Shown: one piece after another, positions 35,445-64,000 of the stretch | Numbering within the stretch: position 1 is the first letter of the stretch | How the letters are laid out: the number at the start of each line of letters is the position of its first letter | DNA from: Antedon bifida | Taxonomy: Eukaryota > Echinodermata > Crinoidea > Comatulida > Antedonidae | DNA length: 64,000 nucleotides | NCBI GenBank assembly: GCA_963402885.1 | Contig: OY727097.1 | Coordinates: 26,219,401 to 26,283,400, forward strand | Direction: 5' to 3' | Made by a program: the position numbers and the translations under genes | Notes under the pieces: generated by a model | What the model saw: the letters and a program-made list of their open reading frames with translations, nothing else | Databases searched by the model: none | What the model was told of the DNA's origin: nothing

Positions 35445-35722
35445 TCTACTCCCCTATCCCTTCGTGTCGAGTGCTGCTACCAAACGGCACCCGTCTGTCC
35501 ACAACGACAGCAGGGGCTGAATGGACCAGTACGGGGTAACCCTCTACTTTTCTGAAAGTTCTCTGGGTTCTTTAAAGTGCAAACAAGCCAGATGTGTCCT
35601 TATCCAAGAAGACTTGTTCTAACACCTGCAGAACAATGGTCGAGGAGTGTCTCGAACTGTGCCGATTGCATTGTATAACTACGGTTTGCTGCGCTCCTGC
35701 CTTAACCGCTCGGCCACTCAAC
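35445..35722 (-). mobile_element. tRNA-derived SINE
   Basis: On the minus strand the head TGGCCGAGCGGTTAAGGCAG has the tRNA-Ser/Leu A box and is followed by a B-box-like AGTTCGAGACAC. The body has CTTGGATAAGGACACATCTG, then TTGCACTTTAAAGAACCC. The body recurs at 46062-46322 and 59808-59929, so this is a dispersed SINE and not a tRNA gene. Confidence 0.8.
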
Positions 35723-36175
35723 TCGAAATGAATTTAACTTGAAATATCGTTACTTTGTACTCGTTGTATTGAGATTACTGCTGGTCGGCATAGTATATAA
35801 CTTGAGCTGGAGAATTAAAATCAAAACGCCCGCCGGAAAAAAACAATATGCTTACCCAGAGACTTGTGGTAAGTCTTTACTGTAATACAAACGACACCAA
35901 CATATTATAGGCTACAGGAGAATTCTCATTTCGTTTTCCTGTATGATTTAATTCCACGACACAAATTTGATTTCGCATCTCATCTGTCATTCTACATTAT
36001 TTACATTGCCACTGTCAATACATGGATCAAACTCACTGATGTGGCGACTATTTAATACATCTCCTATATCTAGGGATATATGCTTTACAAGCTGTAACAT
36101 ATTATGAGAGTCTACATAAATTGCGCACAGGCACGTACGATCGAATCATCATAATATCATCATGAATAGGCCTAA

Positions 36176-36320
36176 AGCTCTGTCTACACTATCAAACTTT
36201 ATGTGCCCATATAATATGGACATGATGATGTCATATACTACCATATTTGAGTATATCACTACTATATTTGGGTACATCACATTTTTTTTGTCAAACTAGT
36301 TTGATAGTGTAGACAGAGCT
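36176..36320. mobile_element. MITE family A copy 9, TAA duplication
   Basis: AGCTCTGTCTACACTATCAA ... TTTGATAGTGTAGACAGAGCT, flanked by TAA at 36173-36175 and 36321-36323. Confidence 0.9.
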
Positions 36321-37155
36321 TAATAGCGATAAATGACACTCCTATAATTATTTCCTTTTCTTACGAGGTAGGTGTTGTAATCCGACATGTCAGTTTTCGA
36401 ATAGTAAATTAATTACCATAATAGGCCTAATTCAATTGTTTTTCCAAGCTGTAACACAACAAAAGTTTACACAAATTGCGCACATGATGATGATATTACA
36501 AATAGTAAGGAATGCTTGTCAGATAAGCATTCATTTTGAAGCTGAGAGTTTCTAATAAACAACGTTAAATTGTTTCATAATGAATTTTAAAAATATTTGA
36601 GAATCGATTCAAATATGAATGTGGAAAAGTGTTTAGTGTCGAAACTTAAGTCATGCATGTTGAAATAAACGCGCTGCTCTTTCATTAGCTAACTTTGATA
36701 ACATAAATGTGTTCTTTTTAGCACATTTTCAGCAACATACATGTCATGGTTGTTCAGTCACGTGTAGAAACCCAACAAGGTGTGATTGGAAAAACTGAAG
36801 CACGCGCCACGCTGTGCAGTTTGTTTAATGCTACCTTCTATCTTCGTTTGACAGGGTTAAAGACACTTCGGTCTACTCGTAATTTGGGAGATTTGCGATG
36901 ACCTATACGGACTAGGACATTTGTCATGCTTGTGCGTTTGAGTTTCGGGTTTGGCAATTTTGTCAAGTTGTCTGGCCCATATGATTGGTCAATTCTAGGT
37001 CCAGGCGACAACCCTGGATTCATGCTATCAATGCATTTGAATGTAATCGGAACCTTGTTAGAACTATTTTAGGACTGGTGTACCAAAAGGCAATCTTATG
37101 TCTGGTCGCGACAAATACCAACAGTACATTACTATGTACAGTACATATTATTCTA

Positions 37156-37887
37156 TTTTATATAACACCTAAATAAATTCCTGTCATTTGATTGGACGAT
37201 TGTGGGTCACATGGCGTGCAATAGTACGCACTATTAAACGATCGTTTAATAGTACTTTTTTAAACATTTTGTGTACGAAAAAAAAAACCTTTCGCGGATG
37301 AAAAAAAATTTAGAATACAAAAATTACATTGAAATACAACAGCGCCACCTGTTGTCCTGCCTCTGTTTGTAAACACCACCGCGAGATATGCAACAGCAGC
37401 AGATTTTTGTGTACGATTTGGAGATATATAATATGTACTAATTTCATTCAAAAAGGCATTTAAATTAGCTTTAGATCGTTTTTAGGATTTTGATTAATTA
37501 ATGGGGACATCCCTACAAGACGTGGAATCGTTGGAAAAACCATAATTAGCCAAGATAAGTTCCAATTGTCTGTCGAAGTTTTGCCTTTCAGCCAATCTAG
37601 TACTACTACTAGCCTAGGTCTAGCCTAGCTAGGCCTGTTAGAATTAGGCTAGGCCTAGCCTAGGCGTTTTAGCCTTGCTAGGCATAGGATTGTTTGGTCG
37701 TTGTTGACGTAATTAACACTAAAGTAGGTGTGTTTAAATAAATCCATATAAATATAACATTTAATATTATAATATTAAAAACCAAATGTTACTGTTTTAA
37801 TCAATCTGAATGAAATGTAGGCCGCTTGGCTAGGGCTACCCTATATTTGATTCAAATGACAGGAATCTATTTAGATGTTATATAAAA
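37156..37887. mobile_element. TIR element inside MITE family C
   Basis: About 34-bp inverted ends: TTTTATATAACACCTAAATA at the left versus TCTATTTAGATGTTATATAAAA at the right, continuing through ATTCCTGTCATTT / AAATGACAGGAAT. It abuts the hairpin at 37887-38048. TATTCTATT occurs at 37149-37157 and again at 38053-38061, which could be the target duplication of element plus hairpin together. Confidence 0.7.
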
Positions 37888-38048
37888 CAAATAATGAATG
37901 TTTAATATTCGTGTAATGGTACAAATAATGGCATTTGGTGAATGATGAAAAGTTATATCAACTCGGCGTTGCCTCGTTGATATAACTTTTCATCATTCAC
38001 CTCATGCCATTATTTGTACCATTACACTCATAAACATTCATTATTTGT
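37887..38048. repeat. Long near-perfect hairpin (two ~78-bp arms)
   Basis: ACAAATAATGAATGTTTAAT ... AATGATGAAAAGTTATATCAAC is repeated inverted (TTGATATAACTTTTCATCATT ... CATTCATTATTTGT) around a short CTCGGCGTTGCCTCG centre near 37968. A few mismatches lie in the outer third. Confidence 0.92.
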
Positions 38049-38061
38049 ATACTATTCTATT

Positions 38062-38335
38062 CTTAAGAGGCGTGGAACTGATCGTGTCGCAGCCACAGAC
38101 AGATAGTCTAGGTTCTAGACCGAAATTAGTAAAAAGATAAATATTTTGGCACATATGGCGTTTCATACGTATACAACAAGTGATCGTATCTTTGGACAAA
38201 AATCGATTCGCCGAATGGTGGACTACCATGAAAAAGACAATAAATATGGGGCAAGTCTACCAGAGATAGATAAACCCTTTGATCTCCGGAGCTCAGATGA
38301 TCCTGCTGTTAGATTAGATTGCCTTGGGTGTACGG
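38062..38335. mobile_element. MITE family C copy, split and invaded
   Basis: The right part of a C element (GAACTGATCGTGTCGCAGCC ... GATCTCCGGAGCTCAG ... TTAGATTGCCTTGG). Its left part (GGCAATCTTATGTCTGGTCG) is at about 37088-37148, separated by the 37156-38048 insertion. A family G copy sits inside it. Confidence 0.7.
38106..38262 (+). mobile_element. Repeat family G, copy 3, nested in family C
   Basis: TAGTCTAGGTTCTAGACCGA ... AGATAAATATTTTGGCACAT ... GGGGCAAGTCTACCAG, bracketed by ATAG on both sides. Confidence 0.7.
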
Positions 38336-39569
38336 TCTTCCCGAAAAATTCGATTGATACGACGTAACTTCGGATAACTGACATACAATGTAGAATTCAC
38401 ATGTCAAACTTTTCCACACAAATGTTTTAAACTATCCGGACATATATCTTATGTTCCGATAAGTTTTTAAAATGTGAAAACATTAATTTACATTGACAGA
38501 TCAACATTCTTTGTTTTATGTTAACATTAGTTAAATTGAAAATGTGTCAATCTATTGGAAATCTATACGAGCAGATGGTCGTGATCTCAAACCACCTTGT
38601 CAGTTTAAATACCACACATTCTAGTCATTCTCAGTACAATTTACAACCAATTATTGTAAGCTTTAAACATTTTGTAATTAAAATAGGAAAAAAACGTGTT
38701 TTAATATTTGTGGGAGTTCAAAGGCCTGTAGTACGATAACAAACGGCGATAGATAATATACATTTTTTAGAAAACAGTTTTTATCCATTTTGTTCGATGA
38801 AAATGACATATTCGTATCGAATGACGTCATGATAAAAACAATGAAAAAGCAATGATAAAATCGTAATGGTTATTACAACTTATTTTTCTTTTCAACAATT
38901 TTTTTTCTTTTTTCTGTTGAAAATGCACATATTTATCTACCTATTCGTTCGATATCGACCTAGTTATAACAGGCCGTAATAGTTTTTTAAAAAATAAATA
39001 ATAATAATTGCTTTTCAATACAAACACGTTTAGTTATTAAAAAAAAAACTTTCATACCAGATTGGCTTACATAGACTAGACTGAGTAACAGCCAATTAGG
39101 CTGATTAGTGTAACCGATTCTCAGTATATCTATAATTTGTCCCACTATCATACCGTAGGCATTATACAGTGCCATATAGGTGTCATAATGTGATGTCATG
39201 GCTCATAAACCTGTGACATAATACAGCTTTCACATGTGATACATATGTGACACAGTATTACAGCATGTTCCTAATTATAATGGCATTATGTAGAAACAGT
39301 ACAGACTTGGTGGATATTATTTTTAGGCCTATGCCTAAAAAAATATTCAGTTTCATTACATCACACGTTGATAAAATGTAAAAATCTCGAAATTATGCAC
39401 AGGTGTCTCAAAAGTGCACATTATAATATTGCAATACTATTTAAAATATGAAGTTTACGTGAGTCTGGAGAACAATAATGTAATATATGATATATTATGG
39501 AATTCCGCACCGACATTCAGAATTCATAATTATGTTTGCCAACGCGCAAATGGCTGTCGTATGTTTTTT

Positions 39570-39850
39570 CGAGTCATACTATATTGCACAGCACTCAAAA
39601 GTTGTGTCCTAAAGGCTTTTAAACCACCAAAGTGGATTGAAACATGGGGGTATCTTATTTTTTACATCCATGGTTGAAATGACTGCATCATGTACTATAT
39701 CGCTGTGGTTATTTCTCGGGTCATATTATAATGCACAGCGCTCAAAAGTTGTGTCCTAAAGGCTTTTAAACCAAAGTGGATTGAAAAATCTTATTTTAAA
39801 CCTCTGTTATTGACTTATCATCATGTAGGCCTACTATATCGGTGTGGTTA
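39570..39850. repeat. Two tandem copies of a ~147-bp unit
   Basis: CTCAAAAGTTGTGTCCTAAA and GGCTTTTAAACC..AAAGTGGATTG occur at about 39594 and 39741, each followed by a TCATGTA..CTATATCG(C/G)TGTGGTTA word. Confidence 0.85.
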
Positions 39851-39989
39851 TGCCGGACAAAGTCAAATTATGAGTTCGCTAAAGGCCTATCTCTTTTAAT
39901 AAATGATATTTCCAGTAAATGTTAGTTTACATCGGAGGTGATGATTCGCGAAATGTTTTTAACTTTTTTAAATAAAAAAATTATTTTTT

Positions 39990-40055
39990 TGGGTGTCTAG
40001 AATACTAAGATCTAGAAAACTAAGACCTAAGATATCTTAGTTTTCTCGACACCCT
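39990..40055. repeat. Short inverted repeat related to the 55-bp repeat
   Basis: GTGTCTAGAATACTAAGATC and GATATCTTAGTTTTCTCGAC form a small hairpin with words shared with 23030-23800. Confidence 0.6.
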
Positions 40056-40245
40056 ATTTTGTTATCCATCTGCATACGTTACCTGACTTTCTTTGAGACA
40101 TTTAACTTGATTCATTTAATGTAGAGTGTAATTCTATTCTATCATTATTATATTAATAACAGGCAATAAACAGCAACAAAACAAACATTTGTTCACAAGT
40201 TTTACATACAGTTACGATGACACATACAAAATATACATAATACGA

Positions 40246-40580
40246 AGCTCTGTCTACACTATCAAACTAATTTGACAAAAGAAGTGTGATATGTGCCCAA
40301 ATATGGTAGTGATATGCCCAAATTATGTAGTGACATGACATCATCATGTACATTATGTTGGAACATATATATATTTTTATAATAATATTAATATCATGGA
40401 TTTATATAGCGCCTAATGTTGTGAAACATGTAAGCGCTGAACATTATTACCACGGTCACTTTTTTTGGGATCAAACACGTATGGAAACATACTCCCATAA
40501 TGCAGCTAGTAATCAGCGCAAAGTTGTGTTCAGATCTACATCATCATTGTCACATAAAGTTTGATAGCGTAGACAGAGCT
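40246..40580. mobile_element. MITE family A copy 10, invaded by another repeat
   Basis: Left arm AGCTCTGTCTACACTATCAA at 40246 and right arm TTTGATAGCGTAGACAGAGCT ending at 40580. The copy is 335 bp because roughly 40363-40546 holds a foreign segment (ATTTATATAGCGCCTAATGT ... AATCAGCGCAAAGTTGTGTT) also seen at 51978-52200. Confidence 0.85.
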
Positions 40581-41044
40581 TAAAAATAATTATCTTTTCG
40601 TAGAAGAAAAAAACACGTTAAAACCGTGCATTGTTGGTCGTCCTATTTAAGTTTTCACTAAGCGACGGTGCACGTTTCAAATAAATATGTCGAAACGTGC
40701 TGCTGGAGTTTCCCTTTTTGCAGCAAGCGAGACTTGACTAAGATAGATTTAGAAGATAGAATTTCCTTGCTGGCTAGGATGGATTGTCCAATAAATTGCT
40801 GGTCTGTGGTTTGAAAAGGGTAGGCCTAAGTCAGTCAGGAATAAAAGAAGGTGGGTAGGGGGTCCTTTTTGAATTCTAAACCCTGGCTGCGGTCTTATTC
40901 TATTATTATGTTGGCCTCATATATCTTACATCTGTATACCTGCATATTAGGTCTACTTAAATACACAGTAGTATAGAATTTTAGGTGTAAAGACATTACA
41001 AACATTATACATTAAGTTTCAATAAACGAACAAATCATCATCTT

Positions 41045-41112
41045 TTTCATCATCATCATCGTCATCATCATCATCATCATCGTCATCATCATCATCATCG
41101 TCATCATCATCT
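41045..41112. repeat. (ATC)n microsatellite
   Basis: About 70 bp of CATCAT/CGTCAT triplets. Confidence 0.93.
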
Positions 41113-42197
41113 ACTCAAAACGGACCAACCGAAAGGTAAACTACTGTAATATAATTTATATTGTTGTGATAGACGTGTGTCACACGTGTCGAGCATACGG
41201 AGCAATGGTAACGGTTTTTGATCAGCACTGTTGGGCTCTGCCTTTGAATTATCGAAAACTACTCTCGTAACAGCGATCATGCTACAACCTGATAATAAGC
41301 TTCATCAAAAGTAAATAAATAACGAATCATTAGTTCAGGCCGTACAAATCATTACTGTTAATTCTTAATTTGACAGCTAAAGCCAGGTGCCACGCGACAA
41401 GCGGTTCGATTTGGATACCGGTACATCCATGTGGTAAAAGCATGCACACGCTAAAACATAACACCAGGGGCGTGTAAATTGTAAAAATTATTTTTTGAAA
41501 TAAAAATCAAAATATACAACAAACATAGGCATACTTTTGGCAAAAATGTGTACTGTATACCCGACAAACTCACGGGATAGCCTGACACACAATTTAATAA
41601 AGATAAATTCATGTTTTTATTGCCGATGCACAATGAGTGAACATTGACTTTACATTCATCGATAACATTCCGTCGATGTTTATTAATGTTCATAAAATGG
41701 CATGTTGATAATAATAATATGATCACTGGAAATTAACATTTCAGATGATATAACATCTAAAGATTAAGATTAGCAATGATTCCAAACTTACCGAGAAAAG
41801 CTAGCTCCAGGAATGTTCTGCCTTTGAATTTGACGGTTCCCGCTTCTTACTCCTAGCTTCCTGTTCTCTAAAATGTAAATGTTCTCTCTCCTTATGATGT
41901 TTCAACTTGTAAATGATTATGATGTTCACTTTGCCGTTTTCCAATGACGAATGTGCTATTGCTGTTGCTCCTAAATTCCTTGTACCCAAAACATTGACGA
42001 CAAGTTAGGGCAATTACTGACTCATCTGGTGTCTATCCCGCGACGTCCAAGCACCGTCTGTCACCCCACAAACGAGTCGTCAGGTTTTAAAACAAGCAAT
42101 CAGTCTCTGGACACAAAGAAGGCTACGACTGCGATTGAAAGATACACAAACACAATCGTCGAATTCATCGACACAAGTGATCAACTATTCTTGGCCG

Positions 42198-42395
42198 CAG
42201 TGGCTTAATTACAAATCATCCTCTACACTCGTTGATGAATCATAAAATGCTATGGAACGCTAAACAGTGGCTTAATTACAAATCATCCTCTACACTCGTT
42301 GATGAATCATAAAATGCTATGGAACGCTAAAGTGGCTTAATTACAAATCATCCTCTACACTCGTTGATGAATCATAAAATGCTATGGAACGCTAA
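42198..42395. repeat. Three tandem copies of a 65-67-bp unit
   Basis: AGTGGCTTAATTACAAATCA ... AAATGCTATGGAACGCTAA starts at 42199, 42266 and 42331 with almost no differences. The low divergence means a recent amplification. No motif suggests a function. Confidence 0.95.
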
Positions 42396-42622
42396 CGTGG
42401 GATGGCGCAGTAGTATAAAAACTGAGTGACACAACTGGAATAATATAAGTAATTGTTTCTCTTCTTGTTTTTTTTTGTATGATTTGTATGGATGTACTAT
42501 CCGAAATAAAGAAATGAATGAATGAATATAATGGTATCCGTGAATTTTTTTAAATTTTGTTATTATTCAATGTTATTATTAAGTTACAAAAAATGGATCG
42601 AAACATAATTATTTACCTAATA

Positions 42623-42922
42623 TTAAAGATGTATTCTCCCCCAAAAACATGAAAATGAAGATTAATTAAATCAGACTTTTAATAGGTTATTTTGTAGTTT
42701 TGTTAAAGTTAATCACTTCCGTAGAGGAAAAAAAATAATGTTTTCACTTACAGTATTAAATGACAAAATAAATGGTTAAATTCAATCAAGTTTTTTTCAG
42801 GTAAATAATCTTTTTTCGATTTAATTTTTGGTCAAAGTGGATAACCATTATGTGACATTAAAATGGCATATTAAAAAAAAATTGTTTTAAAATTATTTTT
42901 CAGGGGGACAATACATCGTTAA
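42623..42922 (+). mobile_element. MITE family E, copy 3
   Basis: TTAAAGATGTATTCTCCCCC at the left and AGGGGGACAATACATCGTTAA at the right form terminal inverted repeats. The internal words match 3445-3779. A truncated relative ending AGGGGGACAATAGG lies at about 43017-43203. Confidence 0.85.
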
Positions 42923-43227
42923 ACCCCGAAATACCGGAAGACCGGAAGTTCTCGAAGTTCGTCAGACAGAGGACCGCCAGGGTTAGACAATGTATTTTTG
43001 TTGTCAAATTTAACAAATTATGTTTCTTTTTATAAGTGAAATCATGGAATTTTAATTAATTGTTGTTTACTTCAATGGGGTGAAATCATATTTTTTTTCG
43101 TTTTTTTTTTTCATAAATGAATAACTTTGTTATTTAAATAAAATATGGCCAAACTTGATTTTATTCATATTAAATTCGTTTTCATTTTTAGGGGGACAAT
43201 AGGCTCTATATATTTAATGCGATTTCT

Positions 43228-43340
43228 ATCAAACTTGTTTGACAAAAAAGGTGGATGTGTCCAAATTGGTTGATGATATGACGTCATCATGTCCACATTT
43301 TGTTGTCACATAAAGTTTGATAGTGTAGGCCAGATCTTTA
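43228..43340. mobile_element. MITE family A copy 11, degenerate
   Basis: CTATCAAACTTGTTTGACAA ... CACATAAAGTTTGATAGTGT with an eroded core and a damaged right terminus (GTAGGCCAGATCTTTA). Confidence 0.75.
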
Positions 43341-44274
43341 AATGACCACACACACACACTAAATAAGTACTACGTCCACTAAGAGGAGATCATGATCGTC
43401 TTCGGAAAGTCATTTGTTACAAATTCTTGCCATTTATATAACGCAAATAATAAAAGATAGATTGAAAATGTAATTTGTTTACTGTTATAATACTGCTAAT
43501 ATATATATTTTTTATATATTTTTATATGTTACGATATAGTTTTGTTTAATATTTTTGTCTATGTTCGATGTTTAGTCGTATTTTTATAAGATCTTTTTAT
43601 TACACTTGTATTTTTGTATTCATGACTTTTTATATTTATAATTGTTTGAGCTTGTCAACGAAACGAATTTCCTTTTGGACCAATAAATTTCTGTATTCTA
43701 TTCTGTAGGCATATATGAATGCATCACGTATGCTAATTTGTTTCGACAAAATTCTAATGACAGTTTATAAATCCAGAATTAACAAGCCAATGTTTTGTTG
43801 TGTTGTTTTTATTTGACAAGATGAGTTTGGCGTATCTCTTTTGAAAGCTAAGATAACAATATATTGGATCGGATCATGTGCGACGTACGCGTAAGATCGA
43901 CTGTGTTGGTGCATTTTATCACATGAGACATTACTTATGTCACCATTCATCCATTGAGTCGAAGAGAGAGACCTACTTTTGGCGCTGCGTACGCATTCTC
44001 TGTCATCTATCCGTTATTTCCTCACAATTCAATCAATGTCACTGATTACTAGTACCAACAACATCATGATATATGACTCTGTTATTGTTATTTTTGTTCG
44101 CTTTCTAATCATTTTTTATTATAATTAGTTCATGTATCACGAAAGAGGAAATGTTGGAACAACGGTTCGCGGATGGGATCTACCGTACATTAAAAATAAA
44201 TAAATAAATAAACAATCAACGTATTCCGTTAGTATTATTTATTTTTTGCCGATTTCCACAAAACAGTATGCTTA

Positions 44275-44453
44275 AGCGTGGTTCCCACTAGAACGTAACG
44301 CAAGGACGTAAACGCAACGCAAGTGAATTGACCAATCACAAGCGATGGCTTATTCGATTGTGATTGCTAACTGTCTATAACTTCGCTTGTCATTGGTTAA
44401 AACGCTTGCGTTGCGTTTACGTCCTTGCGTTACGTTCTAGTGGGAACCAAGCT
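44275..44453. mobile_element. MITE family B, intact copy, TTA duplication
   Basis: About 50-bp terminal inverted repeats (AGCGTGGTTCCCACTAGAAC ... GTTCTAGTGGGAACCAAGCT; inner GTAACGCAAGGACGTAAACG), flanked by TTA at 44272-44274 and 44454-44456. It ends about 490 bases upstream of the kinase start codon, so it may lie in the promoter region. Confidence 0.92.
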
Positions 44454-44944
44454 TTAGATGAATGAATTTTTTCTTCAATCATATAAATTGTTATTTAGGT
44501 TACTAACATTTAACAAGAAAACTTTTAATAATGTAGGCTACGCATAAAGACCTGTTTTTTGAAAACTCTTTATTTATTTTTTTTTCATACGTAAATAATG
44601 TAATATTTATAATAAAAATATTGTAAAAACCTGTTACAACTAAAATGTTAAAAACATTTTTTATTATAAATTGTGTATAGCGCCCTCTTTATTTTTCAGC
44701 AATGTAACTAATAGAGGGCGTTAATCTATGCGAAATGGGCCGGAAGTGGACTTGCTGCAGATAGAAAGTGACTAAAGAATTGTCTCTGGGAAGAATACAT
44801 ATTTCAAATGAAAAATAGCATATTTTATTGATGAGACAGAGCTTCGAAATTTATCTACTGAGTTGATGAAACATCAATTTCATTTTCACATCGGATGTAT
44901 TAACAGTAGTATTTATTTTGGGATAATTACTGCCCGTAACAAAC

Positions 44945-64000
<19,056 letters not shown>

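Larger units (their letters stand above)
28860..44270. other. Intergenic region between the two divergent genes
   Basis: Apart from the repeats listed separately I see no supported exon. A minus-strand frame at 41801-41989 ends near a CTCG|GTAAGT donor-like site and could be an unrecognised first exon or a non-coding transcript, but no motif supports it. Confidence 0.4.

Noticed and set aside
35640..35722. Possible tRNA-Leu/Ser gene (minus strand head TGGCCGAGCGGTTAAGGC)
   Set aside because: No complete cloverleaf; the sequence continues into a repeat body shared with other loci, so it is a SINE head.
41801..41989. Minus-strand frame ending near a GTAAGT donor
   Set aside because: Could be a first exon, but no protein motif, no partner exon and no promoter sign were found.
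42198..42395. CRISPR-like spaced repeats
   Set aside because: The units are directly contiguous tandem copies without variable spacers, in an animal genome.

Overview
The window is animal nuclear DNA: AT-rich, with short exons bounded by GT/AG splice sites, kilobase introns, and a heavy load of small transposons (MITEs), tRNA-derived SINEs and micro/minisatellites. There are no operons, no CRISPR arrays and no rRNA. The gene content (an animal D-cysteine desulfhydrase-type PLP enzyme and an invertebrate Misshapen/TNIK/MAP4K4 kinase) and the frequent word 'taggcctac' suggest an invertebrate deuterostome, most likely an echinoderm. The taxon is an inference. No listed long ORF is a complete gene. 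The real genes were found by joining exons by eye through conserved protein motifs, splice sites and codon phase.

Gene 1 is on the minus strand, from 28703 down to about 1192. It is an eight-exon (possibly nine-exon) gene for a PLP-dependent D-cysteine desulfhydrase / ACC-deaminase-family enzyme. Exons lie at 28703-28581, 22140-22027, 15700-15542, 14201-14065, 9063-8964, 5816-5716, 4827-4661 and 2039-1899, with a tentative last exon at 1232-1192. All junction phases agree. The PLP lysine, the S-N-H motif and the C-terminal Tyr motif are present, but two glycine-rich motifs differ from the usual family form.

The stretch 28.7-44.9 kb shows no convincing protein-coding gene and is dominated by nested repeats. 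The clearest is a LINE fragment split by a 1.7-kb terminal-inverted-repeat transposon that itself carries a hAT-type MITE. Two Harbinger-like palindromic MITE families are spread over the whole window.

Gene 2 is on the plus strand, from 44945 past the end of the window. It is the 5' part of a germinal-centre-kinase gene of the Misshapen/TNIK/MINK1/MAP4K4 type. Six coding exons, joined by phase-0 introns, give 137 residues that cover the glycine loop, the ATP lysine, the alpha-C glutamate and the hinge. The catalytic loop and the rest lie downstream. Intron 2 holds a 3.2-kb foldback element, and the donor end of exon 5 is duplicated in tandem, creating a decoy splice site.

The two genes are divergently arranged about 16 kb apart. 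Nothing in the sequence links their functions.
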